64,000 nt of DNA from Methylobacterium terricola. GTDB lineage: Bacteria > Pseudomonadota > Alphaproteobacteria > Rhizobiales > Beijerinckiaceae. The translations under genes were made by a program, and so were the position numbers. Of the stretch, positions 8,852-17,501 are shown one piece after another (position 1 is the first letter of the stretch; every line of letters begins with the position of its first letter). The stretch lies in NCBI RefSeq assembly GCF_006151805.1, contig NZ_VDDA01000010.1, positions 156,166-220,165 on the forward strand. Direction: 5' to 3'. Under the pieces are notes generated by a model, which ran no database searches, was not told the DNA's origin, and saw only the letters and a program-made list of their open reading frames with translations.

Positions 8852-9352
8852 CGCGACCGTCTCTGGGGCTCGGGCCCGCGGGAATGGGGGGAGGCCCCCT
8901 TCGTCGCGCGGGACTATGGTGAGATGGCCCCCGGATGTCCAGCACGTCCCGCGTCGCAGCGAAAATCCGCGCGCCCGGCCCGGCGGCGGTCCGGTTCGGC
9001 CCCGGATTCGTCAACGGTCTGTGAACAAGTCGGTGGTCGAGTGGCCTGCGTGCTGTGGGCGACGACGAGCCCCACGGCGATTCTCCCATACCCTCCGCGG
9101 GCTTACGCCCCGGTTCGCGGCCATCCACAGGAATCCAGCCCTTAACACTATATGTAGGGAGGAACGGAGTCCGTCGACACTAGTTGTTGACGTGTGGCCG
9201 CCAGGGTCGGTAGTTTCCAGGGTAGAGGACGGGCGTTCCCCGAGCGGGGTCGCGCCCCTCCGCCGAGCCTCCAGCGCCCCGCCATTCCTGTAACCGGCGG
9301 ACCCCGTTTCCATGCGGGCGGTCCCCGGCTGTTCGTGACCGGAGAGTATCCC
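8852..9352. other. Divergent intergenic region, NDUFA12 / nrdJ
   Basis: These 501 bp hold the promoters of two divergent transcription units. The nrdJ frame stays open back to 9194, but the start is placed at 9353. A paired NrdR-box-like sequence lies at 9145-9192. I looked for a cobalamin riboswitch (B12 box) here and did not see one. Confidence 0.6.
9145..9192 (+). promoter_or_regulatory. Two NrdR-box-like sites upstream of nrdJ
   Basis: Box 1 is ACACTATATGTAGGGA (9145-9160), which matches the NrdR-box consensus ACACWATATATWGTGT at 13 of 16 positions. Box 2 is ACACTAGTTGTTGACG (9177-9192), a weaker match at 10 of 16. The box starts are exactly 32 bp apart, about three helical turns, the arrangement known for NrdR operators. 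nrdR itself is encoded at 63224-63757. A TTGACG at 9187-9192 may be the -35 element, so NrdR binding would block transcription. Confidence 0.65.
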
Positions 9353-12300
9353 ATGCGGTTCGAGCGTCGCATCACCTCAGCGGGGCAGTCGCCCTATGCC
9401 AGCATCCCGTTCCGCAAGGCGGTGAGCGAGATCCGCAATCCCGACGGCTCGGTGGTGTTCCGCCTCGACGGCATCGACGTGCCGGAGGCCTGGAGCCAGG
9501 TCGCCTGCGACGTGCTGGCCCAGAAGTACTTTCGGAAGGCCGGCGTCCCGAAGGCGCTGAAGAAGGTCGAGGAGAACGGTGTCCCGTCGTTCCTGTGGCG
9601 CTCGGTTCCCGACGAGGCGGCGCTCGCCGCCCTCCCCGAGGGTGAGCGCACCGGCTCCGAGACCTCGGCGGTGCAGGTCTTCGATCGGCTGGCCGGCTGC
9701 TGGACCTACTGGGGCTGGAAGGGGGGCTACTTCTCGAGCGAGGAGGACGCCGCGGCGTTCCACGACGAATTGCGCGCCATGCTCGCCCGCCAGATGGTGG
9801 CGCCGAACTCGCCGCAATGGTTCAACACCGGCCTGCACTGGGCCTACGGCATCGACGGCCCGGCGCAAGGCCACTTCTACGTCGACTACAAGACCGGCGA
9901 GCTGACCCAGTCGGCCACGGCCTACGAGCACCCGCAGCCGCACGCCTGCTTCATCCAGTCCGTCGCCGACGACCTCGTCAACGAGGGCGGCATCATGGAC
10001 CTGTGGGTGCGGGAAGCCCGCCTGTTCAAGTACGGCTCGGGCACCGGCTCGAACTTCTCCCGCCTGCGCGGCGAGAACGAGCGGCTCGCCGGCGGCGGCA
10101 AGTCCTCGGGCCTGATGAGCTTCCTCAAGATCGGCGACCGGGCGGCCGGCGCCATCAAGTCGGGCGGCACCACGCGCCGCGCCGCCAAGATGGTGATCGT
10201 CGACATCGACCACCCGGACGTCGAGGCCTTCATCGACTGGAAGGTCAAGGAGGAGCAGAAGGTCGCGGCGCTGGTCACCGGCTCGAAGGTGGTGTCCAAG
10301 CACCTCAAGGCGGTGATGAAGGCCTGCGTCAACTGCGAGGCCGCCGGTGACGCCTGCTTCGATCCGGAGCGCAACCCGGCCCTCAAGCGCGAGGTCAAGG
10401 CCGCCCGCAAGGCGATGGTGCCGGACGCCGCGATCAAGCGGGTGATCCAGTACGCCCGCCAGGGCTACACCGACATCTCGTTCCCGATCTACGACACCGA
10501 CTGGGATTCGGAAGCCTACCTCACCGTCGCCGGCCAGAACTCGAACAACTCGGTCTCGCTCACCGACGACTTCCTGCGGGCGGTCGATGCCGACGCGGAC
10601 TGGACCCTGAGCCAGCGTACGACCGGCAAGCCGGCCAAGACCGTCAAGGCGGCGGAGCTGTGGGAGAAGATCGCCGAGGCCGCCTGGGCCTCGGCCGATC
10701 CGGGCCTGCACTTCAACACCACGATGAACGACTGGCACACCTGCCCGGTGGGCGGGCGGATCCGGGCCTCGAACCCGTGCTCCGAGTACATGTTCCTCGA
10801 CGACACCGCCTGCAACCTCGCCTCGGCGAACCTGCTGGCGCTCTACGATCGCGCCGCCAAGCGCTTCGACGTCGAGGGCTACGAGCACCTGTGCCGGCTC
10901 TGGACCGTGGTCCTCGAGATCTCGGTGCTGATGGCGCAGTTCCCGAGCCGCGAGATCGCCGACCTCTCGTACAAGTACCGCACGCTCGGCCTCGGCTACG
11001 CCAATATCGGCGGCCTGTTGATGACCATGGGCCTGTCCTACGATTCCCGTGAGGGCCGGGCGCTGGCCGGCGCCCTCACGGCGATCATGACCGGCGTGTC
11101 CTACGCCACCTCGGCCGAGATGGCGCGCGAGCTCGGTCCCTTCCCGGCCTACGAGGAGAATGCCGACGCGATGCTGCGGGTGATCCGCAACCATCGCCGG
11201 GCCGCCCATGGCGAGGCGACGGGCTACGAGTTCCTCAACACCAACCCGGTCCCGCTCGACCATGCCGGCTGCCCGCAGGGCGAGCTGGTCGAGCACGCCA
11301 AGGCGGCCTGGGACCGGGCGCTCGCCCTCGGTGAGGAGCACGGCTACCGCAACGCCCAGTCCACGGTGATCGCGCCGACCGGCACGATCGGCCTCGTCAT
11401 GGATTGCGACACCACCGGCATCGAGCCCGACTTCGCGCTGGTGAAGTTCAAGAAGCTCGCCGGCGGCGGCTACTTCAAGATCATCAACCGGGCGGTGCCG
11501 GACGCCCTGCGCAGCCTCGGCTACCGCGAGGCGGAGATCGCCGAGATCGAGGCCTACGCCGTCGGCCATGGCTCGCTCGGCCAGGCGCCGGCGATCAACC
11601 CGGGCTCGCTCCGGGCCAAGGGCTTCACCGACGACAAGATCGCCGCGGTCGAGGCGGGCCTGAAGTCGGCCTTCGACATCAAGTTCGTGTTCAACCGCTG
11701 GACCCTCGGCGAGGACTTCCTCACCCAGACCCTGACGGTGCCGGCCGACAAGCTCGCCGACCCGTCCTTCGACCTGCTGAGCTTCCTCGGCTTCAGCCGC
11801 AAGGACATCGAGGCCGCCAACGTCCATGTCTGCGGGGCGATGACGCTCGAAGGCGCGCCGCACCTCAAGGTGGAGCATTACCCGGTCTTCGACTGCGCCA
11901 ATCCGTGCGGCCGGATCGGCAAGCGCTACCTCTCGGTCGAGAGCCACATCCGCATGATGGCGGCGGCGCAGCCGTTCATCTCGGGGGCGATCTCCAAGAC
12001 CATCAACATGCCGAACGACGCCACGGTCGAGGATTGCAAGAACGCCTACCGGCTGTCCTGGACCCTGGCGCTGAAGGCCAACGCCCTCTACCGCGACGGC
12101 TCGAAGCTGTCGCAGCCCCTGAACGCCGCCCTGATCAGCGACGAATCGGAGGACGAGGACGAGACCGTCGAGGCCATCCTGGCCCAGCCGGCGGTCGCCA
12201 AGACCGTGTCGGTGACGGAGAAGATCGTCGAGCGGATCGTCGAGCGCGTCGAGCGCCTGCGCTCCCAGGAGAAGCTGCCGAGCCGCCGCAAGGGCTACAC

Positions 12301-13105
12301 CCAGAAGGCCAAGATCGGCGGCCACACCATCTTCCTGCGCACCGGCGAGTACGACGACGGACGCCTCGGCGAGATCTTCCTCGACATGAACAAGGAGGGC
12401 TCGGCGCTGCGGGCCTTCATCAACAACTTCGCGATCTCGGTCTCGCTCGGCCTGCAATACGGCGTGCCGCTGGAGGAGTACGTCGACGCCTTCACCTTCA
12501 CCCGGTTCGAGCCGGCCGGCTTCGTCCAGGGCAACGACGCGATCAAGAACGCCACCTCGGTGCTCGACTACGTATTCCGCGAGCTGGCGATCTCGTATCT
12601 CGGTCGCAACGACCTCGCCCATGTCGACCTCTCGGAGATCGGCAACACGGCGAGCGGCATGACCCCGGCGAAGCCCTCCGCCTCGGACCCGGTGCCGGCC
12701 CACAACGTCGTGTCGCGCGGCCTCCTGCGCGGCTCCGGCGACCGGCTGACCCTGATCCATGGCGGCCCCGGCGGCACCACCCCCGGCGTCGCCGCCCCGA
12801 GCGCGGGTCAGACCGCGCCGGCCGGCGGCACCGTCCACGCGGTGCGGGGCGCGGTGGCGCTGAAGACCGAGCCGAGCCTGGCCGGCAAGGTCGAGGCCCT
12901 GGTGGAGGCCCTGCCCTTCACCAAAGCGGACTTGGCCAAGCCGGAGACGGCGGCCGCCGGCCGCAGCGTCTCGGACCGTCGCGCCGAGGCCCGGATGAAG
13001 GGCTATGTCGGCGAGGCCTGCCCGGAATGCGCCAACTTCACCCTGGTGCGGAACGGGACCTGCCTGAAGTGCGACACCTGCGGTTCGACGACCGGGTGCA
13101 GCTGA
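9353..13105 (+). CDS. nrdJ: Class II adenosylcobalamin-dependent ribonucleotide reductase
   Basis: NrdJ reduces ribonucleotides to deoxyribonucleotides with an adenosylcobalamin radical and works with or without oxygen. The 1250-residue length fits the long alphaproteobacterial form. Visible signatures are NSPQWFNTGLHWAYG, GSGTGSNFSRLRG, NPCSEYMFLDDTACNLASAN, GTIGLVMDCDTTGIEPDFAL and CGAMTLEGAPHLKVEHYPVF. A C-terminal domain carries CPECANFTLVRNGTCLKCDTCG, a zinc-ribbon-like module with the terminal redox-active cysteines of the family. The ATG at 9353 follows GGAGAG by 7 nt and begins the typical MRFERR. It is monocistronic, with NrdR-like boxes upstream and a strong terminator downstream. 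Confidence 0.97.
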   Translation: MRFERRITSAGQSPYASIPFRKAVSEIRNPDGSVVFRLDGIDVPEAWSQVACDVLAQKYFRKAGVPKALKKVEENGVPSFLWRSVPDEAALAALPEGERTGSETSAVQVFDRLAGCWTYWGWKGGYFSSEEDAAAFHDELRAMLARQMVAPNSPQWFNTGLHWAYGIDGPAQGHFYVDYKTGELTQSATAYEHPQPHACFIQSVADDLVNEGGIMDLWVREARLFKYGSGTGSNFSRLRGENERLAGGGKSSGLMSFLKIGDRAAGAIKSGGTTRRAAKMVIVDIDHPDVEAFIDWKVKEEQKVAALVTGSKVVSKHLKAVMKACVNCEAAGDACFDPERNPALKREVKAARKAMVPDAAIKRVIQYARQGYTDISFPIYDTDWDSEAYLTVAGQNSNNSVSLTDDFLRAVDADADWTLSQRTTGKPAKTVKAAELWEKIAEAAWASADPGLHFNTTMNDWHTCPVGGRIRASNPCSEYMFLDDTACNLASANLLALYDRAAKRFDVEGYEHLCRLWTVVLEISVLMAQFPSREIADLSYKYRTLGLGYANIGGLLMTMGLSYDSREGRALAGALTAIMTGVSYATSAEMARELGPFPAYEENADAMLRVIRNHRRAAHGEATGYEFLNTNPVPLDHAGCPQGELVEHAKAAWDRALALGEEHGYRNAQSTVIAPTGTIGLVMDCDTTGIEPDFALVKFKKLAGGGYFKIINRAVPDALRSLGYREAEIAEIEAYAVGHGSLGQAPAINPGSLRAKGFTDDKIAAVEAGLKSAFDIKFVFNRWTLGEDFLTQTLTVPADKLADPSFDLLSFLGFSRKDIEAANVHVCGAMTLEGAPHLKVEHYPVFDCANPCGRIGKRYLSVESHIRMMAAAQPFISGAISKTINMPNDATVEDCKNAYRLSWTLALKANALYRDGSKLSQPLNAALISDESEDEDETVEAILAQPAVAKTVSVTEKIVERIVERVERLRSQEKLPSRRKGYTQKAKIGGHTIFLRTGEYDDGRLGEIFLDMNKEGSALRAFINNFAISVSLGLQYGVPLEEYVDAFTFTRFEPAGFVQGNDAIKNATSVLDYVFRELAISYLGRNDLAHVDLSEIGNTASGMTPAKPSASDPVPAHNVVSRGLLRGSGDRLTLIHGGPGGTTPGVAAPSAGQTAPAGGTVHAVRGAVALKTEPSLAGKVEALVEALPFTKADLAKPETAAAGRSVSDRRAEARMKGYVGEACPECANFTLVRNGTCLKCDTCGSTTGCS

Positions 13106-13153
13106 CGGCCGGTGACGGCCTGCGCCGGATAGATCCGGCTTGGTGAGATCGGG

Positions 13154-13192
13154 GGCGCGCGGTTCGACGAGGACCGCGCGCCTCTCTTCTTT
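13154..13192 (+). terminator. Rho-independent terminator after nrdJ
   Basis: GGCGCGCGGT (13154-13163) pairs perfectly with ACCGCGCGCC (13173-13182). TCTCTTCTTT follows on the plus strand. Confidence 0.9.
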
Positions 13193-13243
13193 CGGAGGAT
13201 AGCCGTACTCCGTTCCTGGCGCATCGACTCGGCAGGCGCCGCG

Positions 13244-13630
13244 TCAGGCCCCAGAGAGCGCCGCCGTCACCTCGATCTCGACCTTCATCTCCGGCCGCAG
13301 CAAGCCTGCGACCACCACCAGGGTCGCGGCGGGGCGGATCTCGCGCAGCACCCGGCCGCAGACCGTCAGCACCGCCTCGGCGTCCGAGCGGTCGGTGACG
13401 TAGTAGGTCGCGCGCACGACCTGCTCCAGCGACGAGCCGGCCTGCTCCAGCACCCCCGCGATGGTGCGCCAGCACGCCTCGGCCTGGGCGCCGGCCTCCT
13501 CCGGCATCGTCATCGCGGCATAATCGTAGCCGGTGGTGCCGGCGACGAACACGACGCCGCCCTGCACCACCGCGCGGGAATAGCCGTAGTCGTGCTCGAA
13601 GCGCGAGCCGCCGTCGATCCGCCGCCGCAT
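13244..13630 (-). CDS. RidA family (YjgF/YER057c/UK114) protein
   Basis: RidA-type enzymes hydrolyse reactive enamine/imine intermediates released by PLP enzymes such as threonine dehydratase, and IlvA is encoded about 5 kb away. The protein has 128 residues from the ATG at 13630 (MRRRIDGGSRFEHDYGYSRA). Typical segments are VFVAGTTGYD, AQAEACWRTIAGVLEQAGSS, VVRATYYVTD and EIRPAATLVVVAGLLRPEMK, the last containing the usual conserved Arg and an acidic residue. An earlier ATG at 13666 would add 12 residues without better support. The cupin gene ends 40 bp upstream on the same strand, so the two may be co-transcribed. The natural substrate is not defined. Confidence 0.85.
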   Translation of the reverse strand: MRRRIDGGSRFEHDYGYSRAVVQGGVVFVAGTTGYDYAAMTMPEEAGAQAEACWRTIAGVLEQAGSSLEQVVRATYYVTDRSDAEAVLTVCGRVLREIRPAATLVVVAGLLRPEMKVEIEVTAALSGA

Positions 13631-13672
13631 GTCCCCTGCCCTCCCGATTCGTGACCGGGCGAGCATGCCGCG

Positions 13673-14140
13673 TCAGCCGACCTCGCTCCAGCCCGCAAAG
13701 CCCGCGAGCGGCTCCTGGTCGTAGGCCGCCATCAGCGCCCGCATCGCGCCCTCGTCCCGCAGGCGGTCTTCCGCCGCGAGGGCCGCCAGCCCTTCGAAGA
13801 AGCCCTCGCGGTGGAGCGCCGGGGTGAAGGTCAGGGTGAAGCGCACGGGAGTGTCGCCGCGATTGGCGAAGGCGTGCGGCTCGCCGGGCCGTACCAGCAC
13901 GAAATCGCCCGGCCCCGCCGTCACGTCGCGCTCGCCGAGCCGCAGGGTGAGCGCGCCGTCATGGACCTCGAACGCCTCGGTGAGCCGGGCGTGGCGATGC
14001 AGCCCGGCCCCGGGCGAGCGCGCCGCCAGGGTGACGGCGTAGATGCCGATCGCGTCGCCGGTGGAGTCGCTGCGGGCGAGGTAGCGCACCCGCATCCCGC
14101 CGATGGTGACGCCGGTGCCGGGTTCGGGAGTGATGTCCAT
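13673..14140 (-). CDS. Cupin domain protein
   Basis: This 155-residue protein has a single small beta-barrel (cupin 2) domain. Metal-binding motif 1 is visible as GAGLHRHARLTEAFEVHDG and motif 2 as PGEPHAFANRGDTPVRF. Helices follow the barrel (LAALAAEDRLRDEGAMRALMAAYDQ). Proteins of this kind bind small ligands or act as mild metal-dependent enzymes, and nothing in the sequence fixes the substrate. It lies upstream of the RidA gene on the same strand with little space between, suggesting a shared role in metabolite clean-up, though that is only inference. Confidence 0.8.
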   Translation of the reverse strand: MDITPEPGTGVTIGGMRVRYLARSDSTGDAIGIYAVTLAARSPGAGLHRHARLTEAFEVHDGALTLRLGERDVTAGPGDFVLVRPGEPHAFANRGDTPVRFTLTFTPALHREGFFEGLAALAAEDRLRDEGAMRALMAAYDQEPLAGFAGWSEVG

Positions 14141-14182
14141 GGCGGGGCTCCTGGGCGTGAGAGCGCCCGGGACAACGCCGGT

Positions 14183-14596
14183 TCAGGGCTTCAGGATGCG
14201 GACCAGGGTGATCATTGCCCCGATGATAGCAACCGTCTGCAGGCCGACTGCACCGACCATCCATTTGATGATGTCGGCTTTCGCATCTGCGACCTGAGAC
14301 TTGATCTCGGCCCGGAGGGTCGCTTCGGTCGTACGGAGATCGTTGGCGACAACCTTGATCTCGGCACGTAGGCTCGTCTCGACGCTCGTGATCTCAGCAC
14401 GCAGACTCGTCTCGACCGCCTTGATATCGGCGCGTAATGCCGATTCTGAAGCCTTCACGTCGGCCTTGGTCGCGAGATCACCCTGCACCGCCTCGGAGAT
14501 CGCCTCGGCGAAGCCCTCGGCCTGATCGGGCGACAGCTTCGCCTTGTCCCGCAGGGTGCGGGCGAGCTTCAGGGTGTCGAAGACAACGGCGGTCAT
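14183..14596 (-). CDS. CCDC90/DUF1640-like coiled-coil membrane protein
   Basis: This 137-residue protein has a short N-terminal helical region (FDTLKLARTLRDKAKLSPDQ), then a long coiled coil from about residue 45 to 105, and one C-terminal membrane helix (VGAVGLQTVAIIGAMITLVR). The coiled coil is built from near-identical units, SALRADIKAVE, TSLRAEITSVE and TSLRAEIKVVA, with 11-residue spacing. This layout matches the CCDC90/DUF1640 family, related to mitochondrial MCUR1 and common in Rhizobiales and Methylobacterium. The chosen ATG at 14596 starts at the conserved core. The longer frame to 14713 runs through the katA terminator hairpin, which argues against it. Function is unknown. Confidence 0.8.
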   Translation of the reverse strand: MTAVVFDTLKLARTLRDKAKLSPDQAEGFAEAISEAVQGDLATKADVKASESALRADIKAVETSLRAEITSVETSLRAEIKVVANDLRTTEATLRAEIKSQVADAKADIIKWMVGAVGLQTVAIIGAMITLVRILKP

Positions 14597-14674
14597 ACAG
14601 AACGTCCGGGCACGCGACCGTGCCGGGAATGACGGTAGCACCGCGTCGGTTCCGCCACCATCCTTCCCCAACGT

Positions 14675-14705
14675 AAAAACCCCGCCCGGATCGCTCCGGG
14701 CGGGG
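14675..14705 (-). terminator. Rho-independent terminator after katA
   Basis: On the minus strand CCCCGCCCGGA and TCCGGGCGGGG (14680-14690 and 14695-14705) form a perfect 11-bp stem with a 4-nt loop, followed by TTTTT (14679-14675). It lies just past the katA stop at 14740. Confidence 0.93.
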
Positions 14706-14739
14706 CTCGTCACTTACTCAAACCATCAGACCTGAGGCC

Positions 14740-16329
14740 TTACTCGGCCGCGACCTTATGGGCCTGGGTGCCGTCGGTGTAGGTCTCGGCGGCCAGGCGC
14801 TTGTGCGGGGCGGCGCGGCCCGGCAGCGGCGGCAGGGCCTTGGCCTTCTCGAGATCGATGCCGGCGCCCTCGGCGACGCGGCGGCCGTAATCCTCGTCGG
14901 CGTGCCAGAAGTGCCAGACCATCCGGAGCTGGATCGCCTCGGGGCACTCCTTCATGTCGGCGACCAGGTTGGCGATCAGGTCCTCACGCTCCCACTCCTC
15001 GAAGGAACGGTAGCGCACGCCGGCCTGGGTGTAGTCGTCCTCGGTGCGGCTGGTCTGATAGCGGCCGAGCTTGCCCTCGACCGGCTGGTGGTACTCCTTG
15101 GCGGGCTTCGGCGCCTCGCGCAGGCCCTGGCCGATGGTGCTCGGCTCGTAGTTGATGTGCTTGTTCTCGCCGACGCCGTCGACGTAGAACGTCATCTGGC
15201 CGTCGCGCTGGTTGGTGCTGGTCTTCACGCCCGGCGCCGGCGCGTTGATCGGCAGTTGCAGGTAGTTCGGGCCGACGCGGTAGCGCTGGGTGTCCGAGTA
15301 GGACAGGGTGCGCCCCTGGAGCATCTTGTCGTCCGAGAAGTCGATCCCGTCGACGAGAACGCCGGTGCCGAAGGCCGACTGCTCGACATCGGCGAAGAAG
15401 TTGTCCGGCACCCGGTCGAGCACCATGCGGCCGCAGGGCAGCAGCGGGAACTGGTCCACCGGCCACAGCTTGGTGTCGTCGAGCGGATCGAACGACAGGT
15501 GCTCGTTCGGGCCGTCCGGCATGATCTGCACCGCGAACTCCCACTCCGGGAAGTTGCCGGCGGCGATGTTGTCGTACAGGTCCTTCGTCGCGTGGCCGAC
15601 GTCGCGGCCCTGGATCTCGGCGGCCTGGGCCGAGGTCAGGTTGCGGACGCCCTGCTTCGGGATGAAGTGGAACTTGCAGAGATGGGCCACGCCCTGGTCG
15701 TTGACCAGCTTGTAGGTGTTGACGCCCGAGCCTTCCATCTCACGATAGTTGGCCGGGATACCCCACGGCGACTTCAGGTGGGTCACCATGTGGATCGACT
15801 CGGGGTGCGCCGCCACGAAGTCGAAGAAGCGCCAGGCCTCCTGGCGGTTGGTCACCGGATCGGGCTTGAAGGCGTGGATCATGTCCGGGAACTTGATCGC
15901 GTCCCGGATGAAGAAGACCTTCAGGTTGTTGCCGACGAGGTCCCAGTTGCCGTCGACGGTCTTGAACTTCACCGCGAAGCCGCGCGGGTCGCGGGCGGTC
16001 TCCGGGCTCTCCTTGGCGCCGGCCACGGTCGAGAAGCGCACGAACATCGGCGTCTTCACGCCGGTCTCGTTGAGGACGCGGGCGCGGGTGTACTTGGAGG
16101 CCGGCTCGCCGCCGATCGTACCGTAGGCCTCGAAATAGCCGTGGGCGCCGGCGCCGCGGGCGTGCACCACGCGCTCCGGAATGCGCTCGCGGTCGAAATG
16201 GGTGATCTTCTCGATGAACTGGTAGTTCTCGAGGGTCGCCGGGCCCCGCTCGCCGACCGTGCGCAGGCTCTGATTGTCGCGGACCGGGTGGCCCTGGCGG
16301 GTCGTCAGGATCGGGCGTTGGTCGCTCAT
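14740..16329 (-). CDS. katA: Monofunctional haem catalase
   Basis: KatA breaks hydrogen peroxide down to water and oxygen. The 529-residue length fits the small-subunit clade. The distal active site shows RIPERVVHARGAGAHG (His56) and the Asn pair in DLVGNNLKVFF (134-135). The proximal haem ligand is Tyr344 in RTLSYSDTQRYRVGPNY. There is no signal peptide, so the enzyme is cytoplasmic. Upstream, a GAGGAG ribosome-binding site precedes the ATG. The gene is divergent from oxyR across a 177-bp spacer with an OxyR-type palindrome, so peroxide induction through OxyR is expected. A strong terminator follows. Confidence 0.96.
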   Translation of the reverse strand: MSDQRPILTTRQGHPVRDNQSLRTVGERGPATLENYQFIEKITHFDRERIPERVVHARGAGAHGYFEAYGTIGGEPASKYTRARVLNETGVKTPMFVRFSTVAGAKESPETARDPRGFAVKFKTVDGNWDLVGNNLKVFFIRDAIKFPDMIHAFKPDPVTNRQEAWRFFDFVAAHPESIHMVTHLKSPWGIPANYREMEGSGVNTYKLVNDQGVAHLCKFHFIPKQGVRNLTSAQAAEIQGRDVGHATKDLYDNIAAGNFPEWEFAVQIMPDGPNEHLSFDPLDDTKLWPVDQFPLLPCGRMVLDRVPDNFFADVEQSAFGTGVLVDGIDFSDDKMLQGRTLSYSDTQRYRVGPNYLQLPINAPAPGVKTSTNQRDGQMTFYVDGVGENKHINYEPSTIGQGLREAPKPAKEYHQPVEGKLGRYQTSRTEDDYTQAGVRYRSFEEWEREDLIANLVADMKECPEAIQLRMVWHFWHADEDYGRRVAEGAGIDLEKAKALPPLPGRAAPHKRLAAETYTDGTQAHKVAAE

Positions 16330-16489
16330 GGAAACTCCTCTGGCGTGCAGGCGCAGGGTGCCGAACCGGGACCCCGCGCGAGGAACCGCTCACATAGGGT
16401 GCCCGCCGACGGGGCAACACCCTGGAACTGGTCTCGCTCCAACCTATGACCGCTGCGTGACCCGAAAACAAATGCATCGTTGCGAAGTT

Positions 16490-16508
16490 TATGATAGACG
16501 CAGCCTAT
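16490..16508. promoter_or_regulatory. OxyR-type palindrome and -10 element at the oxyR start
   Basis: ATAG-N7-CTAT occupies 16494-16508, exactly the spacing of one OxyR half-operator, and its right arm overlaps the oxyR ATG at 16507. TATGAT (16490-16495) matches five of six -10 positions on the plus strand. Together these suggest that OxyR represses its own gene while activating katA on the other side. Confidence 0.6.
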
Positions 16509-17472
16509 GAACGTTTCCGGTCTGTCCCTGCGGGACCTCGAATACGTCGTGGCGGTCGCGGATGAAGGCCATTTCGGCCGTGCCGCCGAGCGCTGCGCCG
16601 TGAGCCAGCCGACTCTGAGCGTCCAGGTGCGCAAGCTGGAGGAGGCGCTCGGGCTCACCCTGTTCGAGCGCTCGAACCGCCGGGTCCTGCTGACCCCGAG
16701 CGGACAGGCGGTGGTGCGCCAGGCGCGCGCCGTGCTGGCGGAGGCCCGGACCCTGCTGCTGCTGGCGCGCGAGGGGGCGGGCCACGGCCTGCGCGGCCGC
16801 CTCGTCCTGGCGGCGATCCAGACGCTCGGGCCCTACCTGTTTCCCCAGGTGCTGCGTGGGCTGCGCCAAGCCTTCCCGCACCTCGCGCTCTCCTTGAGCG
16901 AGGGCCGCACGGCCGACATCCTCGATGCGCTGCGCGAGGGCCGGGCCGACGCGGCATTGATCTCGCTGCCGATCCCCGATTCCGGGCTGACCGTCGCGCC
17001 GCTGTTCGACGAGCCGTTCCTGCTCGCCTGCCCGTCCGAGCACGCCTTCGCGAGCGGCGAACCGCCGGCGCCCACCGACCTCGCCGGACCCGACCTGCTG
17101 CTTCTCGACGAGGGCAACTGCCTGCGCGACCAGGCGGTGGCGGCCTGCGGCGCCGGCCCGGCGAGCGGACGCCACGCCACCAGTCTCGAGACCCTGCGCT
17201 CGATGGTGGCGGCGGGGGCCGGCTACACCCTGCTGCCGGCACTCGCCGCCCCACCCGGGCCGGACCCGACCGGGCTGACGGTCTGCCGCCGCTTCGGGCC
17301 GCAGGGGCCGAGCCGCACCATCGCGCTCGCCTGGCGCGCCAGCGACCCGCGCGGCGACGGCCTTGCCGAACTCGCGGCCTTCTTCCGCCAGCATGCGCCG
17401 CACGCAACGCTGCCCCTCGGGCAGGCCGAGGAGGCCGGCGCCGGTCGCGAGACCGGGATGATTCGCGTATAG
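16507..17472 (+). CDS. oxyR: Peroxide-sensing LysR regulator OxyR
   Basis: This 321-residue LysR-type regulator has an N-terminal winged helix (residues 5-65, AVADEGHFGRAAERCAVSQPT) and a substrate-binding-like sensor domain. The redox pair is present: Cys205 in DEGNCLRDQA and Cys214, nine residues later, as in the E. coli Cys199/Cys208 pair. This makes OxyR firm rather than generic LysR. It is divergent from katA, its expected target. No Shine-Dalgarno sequence is visible before the ATG, and a -10-like TATGAT lies about 12 nt upstream, so the mRNA may be leaderless. Residues 300-321 extend past the usual C-terminus. Confidence 0.93.
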   Translation: MNVSGLSLRDLEYVVAVADEGHFGRAAERCAVSQPTLSVQVRKLEEALGLTLFERSNRRVLLTPSGQAVVRQARAVLAEARTLLLLAREGAGHGLRGRLVLAAIQTLGPYLFPQVLRGLRQAFPHLALSLSEGRTADILDALREGRADAALISLPIPDSGLTVAPLFDEPFLLACPSEHAFASGEPPAPTDLAGPDLLLLDEGNCLRDQAVAACGAGPASGRHATSLETLRSMVAAGAGYTLLPALAAPPGPDPTGLTVCRRFGPQGPSRTIALAWRASDPRGDGLAELAAFFRQHAPHATLPLGQAEEAGAGRETGMIRV

Positions 17473-17501
17473 CGGCACGGCGAATCCCAAAGCCCCCGAC
17501 C

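Noticed and set aside
8852..9352. Cobalamin riboswitch before nrdJ
   Set aside because: No B12-box-like sequence. The clear signal is the NrdR-box-like pair.
9377..12838. Very long minus-strand open frame (1153 codons) opposite nrdJ
   Set aside because: It is Arg/Gly/Asp/Val-rich, has no recognisable domain, and mirrors the codon pattern of nrdJ. It is a GC-driven shadow.
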